A DNA stretch of 64,000 nt from Neostapfia colusana (lineage: Eukaryota > Streptophyta > Magnoliopsida > Poales > Poaceae), in NCBI GenBank assembly GCA_030760725.1, contig JASWHV010000010.1:103325126-103389125 (forward strand), written 5' to 3'. Positions 56,180 to 64,000 of the stretch are shown here, in pieces. Positions within the stretch are counted from its first letter, which is position 1, and every line of letters starts with the position of its first letter. The position numbers were made by a program, and so were the translations under genes. The notes below the pieces were generated by a model. It ran no database searches. It was not told the DNA's origin and worked only from the letters and a program-made list of their open reading frames with translations.

Positions 56180-58570
56180 AAACCCCACTTTTCGGTAATA
56201 TTGAAGGCTAACCCCTTTGGATTTTTTTTAAAAATTTAATATTTTTAGAACCTCCTAGAAAATAGGTATGGATAGGTAATAAGTAGCCGTCGAGAATACA
56301 AGCCTCATGTGCAAGAAAAATGATTTTTTGACGAAAACCTCATTTTCGGTAATATCGAAAGCTAACCTCTTTGGATTTTTCTAAAAATTTTGTGAGTTAA
56401 TCTCAGAGGTTAAAAATGAAAATGGGACCCACATGTCAGCCACTGGGATGATCCAACCGACTGAGACTTTCAGTACTCGGGTCCCCGAGCTCCTCCCGAG
56501 AGCGCCACCGAGGGAGGCCATCGCGCCACCAGCAGCTTGCCCACGCGCGCGCCCAGGGTTCCATTTCTTTAATGTGATTTAACGGAGTAACGTCGAAGAC
56601 TAACCCATTTGGATTTTTTTCGAAAATTTTGATATTTTTTATAACCTCACAAAAAAGTATGACTAACACGTAGCCGATAGAGAATACAAACTAAAAAGTA
56701 ATGCTTAACCCTTTGGAATTTTTTAGAAAATTTGATATTTTCTGAAATAGTTTAAAATTTTGGTATGACAAGATAACATGTATCTAAAAAAAGAAGTTTC
56801 TCGGTTGAGGAAAACAAATTACGTCGAGTTTTCATGAAAATTGTCGTTTTTTGGTAAAATGCAAAGGCTAACCCTTTTGTATTTTTTGAAAATTTGATTT
56901 TTCCGAAATGCATCAGAAAAATAAATTTGTAAAATGTGATTTAACGGAAACCTCTACTTTCAGAAACGTCGAAGGCTAACTCATTTGGTTTTTTCTCAAA
57001 AAATTTGATATTTTTTGTAACCTCACAAAAAATAGGTATGGCTAACACGTAGTGAGTAGAGAATACAAATTAAAGTGTAAAAGGCTAACCATTTGGATTT
57101 TTTTCTGAAAATTTAATATTTTCTAAAATAGTTCAAAATTTTGGTACGACAAAATAACATGTATCTTGAAAAAGAAAAGAAGCTTCGCGGGCGAGAAAAA
57201 CAAATTTACGTCGAGTTTTCATGAAAATGTCGTTTTTGGTAAAATGTAAAGGCTAACCTTTTGTATTTTGTGAAAATTTTGATATTTTCCGAAATGCATC
57301 AGAATTTAGTTATGACAAAGTAAAAAATATCTCATAAAGAAAGAAACATCACATGTCGAAAAAATGAATTTACTGCGAATTTTGATGGAGATTGCTATTT
57401 TTGGTAAAAACAAAGGGTAACCCCTTTGGATTTATTTTTGAAATTTTTGATGTTTTTCGATATGCTTCAAATTTTAGGTATTACACGTATATGAAGAAAG
57501 ATAAGAAGCTTCACGGGCGAGAAAAATGAATTTACGGCGAGTCTTGACGAAAATTCCCGTTTTTGGTAAAAAGAAAAATGACTAACCCCTTTAGATTTTT
57601 AGAAAAATTTGATATTTTCTAAAATGCTTCAAAATTTAGTTAACACGTATCCGACAAACAAAAAGAAGCTTCACGGACGAGAAAAACGAATTTACGACGA
57701 GTTTTGATGGAAATTGTCATTTTTGGTAAAAAAATAAAGGCTAACCCCTTTAGATTTTTTAAAATTTTATATTTTTCAAAATAATTCAAAATTTGGATAT
57801 GACAAGGTAACACGTATGTGACAAAGGTAATAAGGTTCACGTGGAAGAAAAACAAATTTACGACGAGTTTTGATGAAAATTGCTGTTTTTGGTAAAAAGC
57901 AAAGCCTAACTCCTTTGGAATTTTTTTCTGGAAAATTTGATGTTTTCCTAAATGATTCAAAATTTAGATATGACAAGGTAACACGTATATGATAGATAAA
58001 AAGTTTTAACGGCGAGAAAAATAAATTTATGGCGAGTTTTGATGAAAATTGTCGTTTTTTGATAAAAAATAAAGGCTAACCCTTTGGATATTTTGAAAAA
58101 ATTTGATGTTTTTTAAATGCTTTAAAATTTAGCTATGACAAGGTAATATGTATCTAATAAAGATAAAAATATTCACGAACGAGAAAAACGAATTTACGAC
58201 GAGTTTTGATGAAAATTGCCATTCTTGTTAAAAAAAGGCTAACCCGTTTGTATTTTTTAGAAGATATTTTTAAAAATACTTCAGAATTTAGTTATGATAA
58301 TATAACATGTATCTGACAAATAAAAAGAAATTTCACGGCCGAGAAAAATGAATTACAACGAGTTTTGATGGATATTGTTGTTTTTGGTGAAAAGAAAATG
58401 TTAAGCTCTTTATATTTTTTTTTTGAAAAATTTGATATTATCCGAAACGTGTCATAGTTTTGGTATGACAAGTTAACATATATCTGATAAGAAAGAAGTT
58501 TTACGGGTGAAAAAAACAAATTTACTATGAATTTTGATAAAAAATATCGTTTTTGTTAAAAAGGGCTGAG
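56180..58570 (+). repeat. Degenerate satellite array, about 165-bp monomer, maize knob-180-like
   Basis: The block AAGGCTAACCCCTTTGGATT or a variant recurs at about 56206, 56361, 56599, 56704, 56866, 56976, 57084, 57251, 57417, 57580, 57740, 57905, 58074, 58239 and 58402. From 57084 onward the spacing is a steady 160-169 bp; to the left it is irregular with partial units of about 105-110 bp. Each full unit continues AAAATTTGATATTTTC, then TTAGTTATGACAAGGTAACA, CGTATCTGACAAA, TTCACGGGCGAGAAAAACGA, and a GATGAAAATTG..TTTTTGGTAAAA stretch. The order of the GAAGGCTAAC..GGATTTTT and TATG-CAAGG-AACA blocks matches my recollection of the maize 180-bp knob repeat. No gene is present. Confidence 0.85.
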
Positions 58571-60095
58571 GGTGAATTGTTTTTTTTGTTGGGCTGAAAC
58601 GTTATAGATGCACATCACACAATAAGACATATTGTTTGCTATCGCTAATCAAGTTATGATGATATCATTTAATATTTATAGTGTTTGCTCTGCTATATTT
58701 ATTTGGAGAACTTTTATTGGATCTTATACTTTTTAATGAGAAATAAATAAGGTTTAATAAAAATTCGTTATATAGATAGGAGAGAATGAGAGGGGAGAGG
58801 GTTTAGATTTTTCCACCCGTACCCTTCTCTCACGCGCCGCCGCCCTCGCGAGGCGCCTCCTCCCAGTTCTCATCCTCGGCGCCGCCTCCCCGATCGTCCT
58901 CCACGCGAGCCACCGCCTCCCCGGTCGTCCTCCTTCCCGCGAGTCGCCGCCTACTCGGTCGTCCTCCTTCTCGCGAGCCGCCGCCGCCTCCCCGGTCTTC
59001 CTCCTTCCCGCGAGTCGCCGCTTACTCGGTCGTCCTCCTTCTCGCGAGCCGCCGCCGCATCCCCGGTCGTCCTCCTTCCCGCGAGTCGCCGCTTACTCGG
59101 TTGTCCTCCTTCTCGCGAGCCGCCGCCGCCGCCCCGGCCTCCGACGATATAGCGCCGCCTCCTGGTCCTCCTCGAAGGTACGTGTCTGTCTAATAACTGA
59201 AAAAATCAACTAGCAAAAAGAGATCTGTCTGCATTGGTAGTCATGCGATGGAAGCTCTATATCTTGAGGAATGGAGTAGAATCAATTTTATCTATCACGC
59301 TGTTATCCGTTCATAATGGTGCTATGGTACTGCGTGTCTAGATTTGGGAATTTAAGTGTTGATGAATGAAAATTGAACACGAGAATGTAGTAATAAACAT
59401 TTTTAGCATCTGAACACGGTCTGCTACTCTGACTTCCTCATCATGCATCTAATCTGAATTCTCATGATGCATCTAATCTTAGCTCGTGGGAAACATTCGA
59501 ACATCTAGCTTGTTCTGTTACAGCTATAGCATCCTTTAACCACATAAAATCTTACTTATTGCTATTTATTTGTATCGCAATTCATGTATGGTAAAGCCGG
59601 TCTGGATGTCCACCAAGGACAGCACTGCCTACGTCCTTCCTTGACTGCCAAATTTGAAGGTATACCACCTTTGCCAATCCTTCCTTCACAGCATTGCATT
59701 TTTATTAATAGCAGTAGAAGTTTAAGCTCACCCTGTTCCTTTTTTTTACTTTTGGCCTGTATATTAAAAATCTGTAAAAGCTGGGTGTTGGGCTTTGCAG
59801 GCTCCCCTCTCCCATTCTCACAGAGAAGCAGGCCCACAAAGAAACTCTGTCCTTTCTTGTTCGTTGTAATTCCTTTGTTTTTTATTTGATGTGATATCTT
59901 TAATTACCTTAGGGTTTATAAATAAATTCAAATATATAAAACTTATAAACCATGCTTAAAATATTTTAAATAATAAAACAATTTACAATATTTACTACAT
60001 TTATACAAAAATAATTAAATGTAAGTTAAGAACTAACACAGGGTTTTGGTTCTCCCTCTCTCCAGGGGGCGCCGTGCCGGTCAATCTGCCTCCAC
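58571..60095. other. Leader-like GC-rich region and AT-rich flank
   Basis: AT-rich to 58800, then a GC-rich CT-strand (58810-59175) ending at a donor-like GAAG/GTACGTG (about 59177), then AT-rich sequence to 60040. It resembles a 5' UTR exon and first intron of the fragment starting at 60096. It contains the 71-bp minisatellite. Confidence 0.45.
58916..59128 (+). repeat. 71-bp GC-rich minisatellite, three units
   Basis: Three tandem units start CCTCCCCGGTCGTCCTCCTT (58916), again at 58987 and 59058, each built of two similar halves around TCGTCCTCCTT and GCGAG. Units differ at only a few bases. Confidence 0.85.
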
Positions 60096-60802
60096 ATGAC
60101 TGAACGTGTGGTTGCTGCTCTTCAGAGCTGCTTTGGCTCCCTTCCTGCCGATGCTGTTCCTGCAGTCATTGACTGTGTCCTTGACTCCTCTGAGACCTCC
60201 CCCTCCCAACTCTTCCATGCTCTCATCGGCCCATCCGTCTCTAAGGTTTGGTTCCCCTTGATTGCTTGCTTACTTCTGACCAATGCTTCAATTTTTCAAC
60301 TGATTCTTCAATTTTTTAAGGCTTGGCTGTTGTTGTATTCTTCAACTTTTCTTTTCTTGCCAGGAGCAGGACCTTAATGCCGCCATCTCCCAAACCGCCG
60401 CGCTCTGCCATTTGCTCACCCGATTCGGTCGCAACTCCTCCCTTGCCTGACTCCTATTTGTTTATCTCTTTTCAAAAATGCATAATCTTAGTAAAGAGAG
60501 TTTAATTTCTTTCTTGGTTTTTGCTTTCAGACAGCCGTCCCAAGGGTAAGGATGACCTGTGCTTGCTGCTGTGGAGGGTTTTCTTGCCGCTGCTCAGGGA
60601 TGGCATCCAACCAAATCATCGTTCCGAGCTTCACCAGGTGCGTGCTCCTTAACTTAAAAACCCACTTGAATTTTGCTGCTTCTGCCTTGTTTGGATAAAG
60701 GAATTTGTAAAAGTAATGTATGTGTGCCGTGATGTGGTGCCTCAGGTGGTTGCATTGATGTGCGATGCAGCCTCCAACACAGGATCCTGGGACCTACTAT
60801 AA
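60096..60802 (+). pseudogene. Truncated 5' fragment of an unrecognised multi-exon gene
   Basis: Four exons with good splice sites join in phase: 60096-60245, 60364-60427, 60531-60637 and 60746-60802. The sequence begins MTERVVAALQSCFGSLPADA, includes LNAAISQTAALCHLLTRF and DDLCLLLWRVFLPLLRDG, and ends VVALMCDAASNTGSWDLL then TAA, 135 residues in all. The helical, Leu-rich, ARM-like character and the abrupt stop in the middle of what looks like a continuing helix suggest the start of a larger protein cut short. I do not recognise the family. It could be a captured fragment or a real short gene. The sequence after 60802 shows no continuation. Confidence 0.55.
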
Positions 60803-62268
60803 AGTATATGTCTCCCAATCTGTGCTTATAAAGATGATGGTTGGTACTTTCAACACAAGCAGTATTGAAGATGATGCCTCAATTAACAGCAGAGTTGTGA
60901 AACGAGCACATTATAATGTATAATAAGGCCAATAAGAAAGAGCACGGCCACAGCTTAGCATTTAAGAATGTTGGTGCCACCAAATCAAATTAGACCTATG
61001 AAAAATCATACAAACTGAAACAAGATACAGGAAACATCCATGTAACAGTGCAATAGATCAATAAGCCAATACAATTGAAAGAATTTACAGAAATATTTCT
61101 GGTAGAAAAACCACCTGATGAGCAAACTATTAATCTGATCCGTTCTACAATCTCAAGGCAAGAGCAACCCAATCTACTTACCCACTATGACAAGAACACA
61201 GGCAACTGTTTTTGCTGACATGTACTCCTTAGCTTGGCAGCACAATTAGCATGTCACTAGCTAATATTAATGATAACACCAAAAGTAGGACTGCACACAC
61301 TTGTGAAACAGGCATAAAAAAGCATAAGGGTTTAGGGTTCAGTTAACTCCCTAAAGGCCTTCCTTTCTTGGATGGCTATCCCACCCCATAAAAAACAGAC
61401 CTTGCCAATTAATAAGTCATGCATGGCTATCCCACCCCATGAAAAACAGACCTTGCCAATTAATAAGTCATGTATGTGATCTCATGGTGAAAAACCTTGT
61501 CTTAGTAACATCACACAGAAGTACTTGATGAAACAGCAGCAAGGAGTAAACAGTTACAACAGAATAAGAAGCTAACCTTCGGATCAAGTATAAAAAGGCA
61601 TAATTCCTCAACCCAATAAAAACCTGATGACAAACTTTAAAACAGTCACAAGTTGATGGTACATCATGTTTGTCATATTTTTATCAAGTGAAGTAAAAGA
61701 AAAAATGTTGCATGGAACACAAATTTTGCATCATGAAAGAAAATGGCAACAAATCTGTAGAACAATTATGAGGGAAATTAGAAGAGCTACACAGTAGTAC
61801 AAAAAATTGGACCAAGTATATATGAATGATTTCAGAGTGGTGCTGCATAAAATCCTGCAGATTAAAAATAAGCTAATCATGACGAAAATGCAATGGAGTA
61901 AAGATAAGATATTAAATAGCACCGGAATAAAACAGAAATCACACATAAGAACAATACCGAGCACTGAGCTGACCATACATCAGCAAATAGTCCAAACGAT
62001 GTGTTGGTACTCATAGTTAATTAAGATGCTCCTACATGTGTGGGCTGCCACACTAACTGAAATAAACAGAGAATATAAAGGGTGTGTTGCTCAACATGAA
62101 TTAAAATCACAAGAAAATTGGGTGTCCCAACACCATCATCATAAACCATCCAGCCCAGGCCACATTGCTCACGACTGCATCTCGCCACAACTAAAGGAAA
62201 AGCATCTACTGACCAAGTAGGCGTATCTAGATATGGAGTAAGCAAAAGCGCTTGCTGGAGACCTGTAA
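60803..62268. other. AT-rich non-coding interval
   Basis: About 1.5 kb without a supported coding region, apart from one 51-bp tandem duplication. The small frames are not conserved-looking. Confidence 0.45.
61372..61472 (+). repeat. 51-bp tandem duplication
   Basis: ATGGCTATCCCACCCCAT and the following AAAAACAGACCTTGCCAATT through AATAAGTCATG occur twice back to back (61372 and 61423) with one or two differences. Confidence 0.85.
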
Positions 62269-62303
62269 TTGGCTACGTGTCCAGCAGCCGGACACGTAGC
62301 CAA
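62269..62303. other. Perfect 14-bp inverted repeat with 7-nt loop
   Basis: TTGGCTACGTGTCC (62269-62282) and GGACACGTAGCCAA (62290-62303) are exact reverse complements around AGCAGCC. Each arm contains the ABRE-type core ACGTGTC. Confidence 0.85.
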
Positions 62304-62346
62304 AGGCAGCACAAGCTGCAGCTGCTGCGATGAGGGAGAGACAGCA

Positions 62347-62520
62347 ATGACACCGGAGGAGGTCGTCAAATCCTTCCTTACACATGCAAGAGAGGCATTG
62401 CTGGAGGAAGAGGCAGAGGGACTGGAGGTTTGCTGCCTGGCCTCCTTGGGACTGTGCATGGGTGAGATCATCAAGGAGGCTTTCGGGCTAGAGGCGCACA
62501 TCGTCGACCTCCCTAGTTAG
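62347..62520 (+). CDS. Short hypothetical ORF or exon remnant (57 aa)
   Basis: ATGACACCGGAGGAGG opens MTPEEVVKSFLTHAREALLE and ends in AHIVDLPS and TAG. The helical, acidic composition looks protein-like, but I recognise no family. It may be one exon of a decayed gene together with the piece at 62653. Confidence 0.3.
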   Translation: MTPEEVVKSFLTHAREALLEEEAEGLEVCCLASLGLCMGEIIKEAFGLEAHIVDLPS

Positions 62521-62652
62521 TGATGTACAATAATATAATGCATTCATCATCCTTTACAAAAATATGTTAAAGTATGGTTTTACTGTATATTCAGGATAAA
62601 TTATTCGGTCTAGATTATTCTGTAGCCAATATATTTGCCCATGATTTTCAGA

Positions 62653-62814
62653 TGGGCAAGAGAATGACCCATCCACTTTGTTTGCACGATCCTGAGATGA
62701 TGAACCTGAGAATGTACTATAGTGGAGCACTTGGCCTACTAAATGCTATCTTGGAAGTTGATCCAAATAATTCTGAAGCTTGTAGGCAGCGTGCATTTGG
62801 TGCTTCGTCATAAA
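62653..62814 (+). CDS. Short hypothetical ORF, possible TPR-like exon remnant
   Basis: Preceded by TTTTCAG at 62645-62651, the frame reads MGKRMTHPLCLHDPEMMNLR and YSGALGLLNAILEVDPNNSE, a pattern like a tetratricopeptide repeat helix pair, and stops at TAA 62812. Its acceptor-like start suggests an exon rather than a complete gene. Confidence 0.35.
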
Positions 62815-64000
62815 TGCAGGTAATATCCTTGTTTAAATGTGCATTAAATTTAATAGAAACCGCCACCCCTTGGGTTCCTCCACACGCCATTTGAAATGGA
62901 ACGACGCAGCCGTCGCTTCAATTAAAGGAAGTCCGTTTCCTTTCTTTTCTCTTCGGTTCCTCTCCCTTCGTTTCCTCTGCCCCGTGGAATACGGGAAGAC
63001 ACGCCTCCTCTGTCACCTTAAAAAGCCAAGAGCCGCTTCCTCCTTCCCTGCCCCTCTCCCAGCATTTCCTTTCCATTCCTCTCCTCTCTCTAGCGTTGCC
63101 GGCTACGGTGGTCGTCGGCGACAGAACCCGGCGCTGGCCCTCGCTGCAGGGCCCAGCCGCCAGCCATGCCAACGGGGGTTGCCGAGGAGTACGGCAGGCC
63201 GCAGCGAGTCGGGCAGACGGCCCACGAGTCGACGGATCGCGTAGGGCGAAGTCGTTCGGCTTCGACGCCCTCAAGGTGACCTTCTCCGTCGACGTGTGGT
63301 GCGCCCGACGTCACTCTCGCCGCGCCCTTCACCATCGCGTCCTCGCGCCTCCATGACGTCTCCAACGTCGCCGTGCGCGTGGTCCTGCGGAGCAGCACCG
63401 TCGGGCAGGGGGGGGGGGTGGGTAGGCGCCCGTGCCGCCCTCCATCACGGCCGAGGACCAGCCGGCCACGCTTGATTTTAGGGTTTTAGCGCGGGATCGC
63501 AGGCGCGCGGCGCCCTCGTCGCGCTGCTCGAGGAAGTTGCCGGCGTCCTCCCAGCACACGATTTCACCTCGGTAATTCGACTTCACCCTCTCCCTCGGTA
63601 ATTACAAGTTCTGAAGGCTATAAGGTTTGTCCACCCAGGACTTCTGTTAAATGGTTTTGTTGCTACTGCCATTTATTTCAAATATGAGAGCGACCCCTGT
63701 ACCCTTTGTGAAACCAGTTCACAGAGATGATTGGGGGGGGGGGTCTCTATGATGTTAGTGTTGTCGTCATGGACAAATATAAAGTTGTTGTTGCTGCTGA
63801 TGAAAGTTGTCGCAGTTTAGTTGACGTTCAGTAAATAATAAAAGGGGATCTTGCTCATGTTATTAACATCAAGCTTGCGAGTTGCAAAGTTGGGGCTTCT
63901 TAGAGTCCTTGAAATAACTAATGCTGCAAGAAATAAATGCTCACAACCATAAATTAAATACATATTCCCATGTCCCTTACCATTATTTATGTTGAAATAT
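62815..64000. other. GC-rich coding-like segment and AT-rich flank, unassigned
   Basis: 62840-63560 is GC-rich with CT-rich leader-like sequence and several overlapping open frames on both strands. None has a recognisable domain, and each is interrupted when extended. Runs of 11 G's occur at 63408 and 63733. 63600-64000 is AT-rich with no feature. Confidence 0.4.

Noticed and set aside
62837..63586. Several 85-135-residue frames in the GC-rich block
   Set aside because: They overlap on both strands, each breaks when extended, and none has a recognisable domain. Open frames are expected by chance at this GC content.
1..64000. Bacterial-style features such as operons, CRISPR arrays or integrated phage
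   Set aside because: No short regularly spaced direct repeats with unique spacers and no ribosome-binding sites. Genes have plant introns.

Overview
This is nuclear DNA from a grass, most likely a panicoid such as a sorghum, sugarcane, Miscanthus or maize relative. The genes have GT-AG introns, exon 1 regions are GC-rich, and the window carries a Tekay-type chromovirus, grass LINE and SINE elements and a satellite that resembles the maize 180-bp knob repeat. A sucrose transporter of the SUT2 type lies next to a SOS1 Na+/H+ antiporter. From memory, rice chromosome 12 has the same pairing, which suggests a conserved syntenic block.

Left part (1-15415): an intronless S-domain (G-type lectin) receptor-like kinase gene on the minus strand has been broken twice by the same retrotransposon family. 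One copy, cut off by the window edge, ends at 975 in + orientation. A full-length 12,129-bp copy (3066-15194, minus orientation, target duplication AAGCG) separates the first 73 codons from the rest. This copy looks very young: its 3.14-kb LTRs differ by about three substitutions and one T. It encodes an uninterrupted Gag-Pol with a C-terminal chromodomain. Upstream of gag is an extra 264-residue ORF whose first 21 residues after the start Met copy the histone H3 tail in exact register, keeping the ARKS motif around K9 while K4, K14 and K18 are replaced. This is the most exciting observation in the window.

Middle (16258-52756): six intact genes are laid out in largely alternating orientation: SUT2-type sucrose transporter (+, 5 exons, 497 aa), a plastid-type metallo-beta-lactamase-fold protein (-, 1 exon, 362 aa), SOS1 (+, 23 exons, 1126 aa), a MUT9-like/EL1-like casein kinase (-, 15 exons, 620 aa), MAP70 (-, at least 11 exons) and the PRP4 splicing kinase (+, 12 exons, 945 aa). 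Except for the last exon of MAP70, I traced every exon by hand and all phases close. SOS1 introns are loaded with LINE fragments, a decayed copia-like element with a nested foldback element, a TRIM-like LTR and a solo LTR, yet the coding frame is intact. SOS1 and SUT2 are both membrane transporters, but nothing here shows co-regulation.

Right part (52757-64000): no complete gene is evident. It holds a 14-bp minisatellite, a decayed array of about 165-bp knob-like satellite monomers (56.2-58.6 kb), a 71-bp GC-rich minisatellite, a truncated multi-exon gene fragment (60.1-60.8 kb), a perfect 14-bp hairpin, and several short exon-like pieces. Together these suggest captured or decaying gene fragments.
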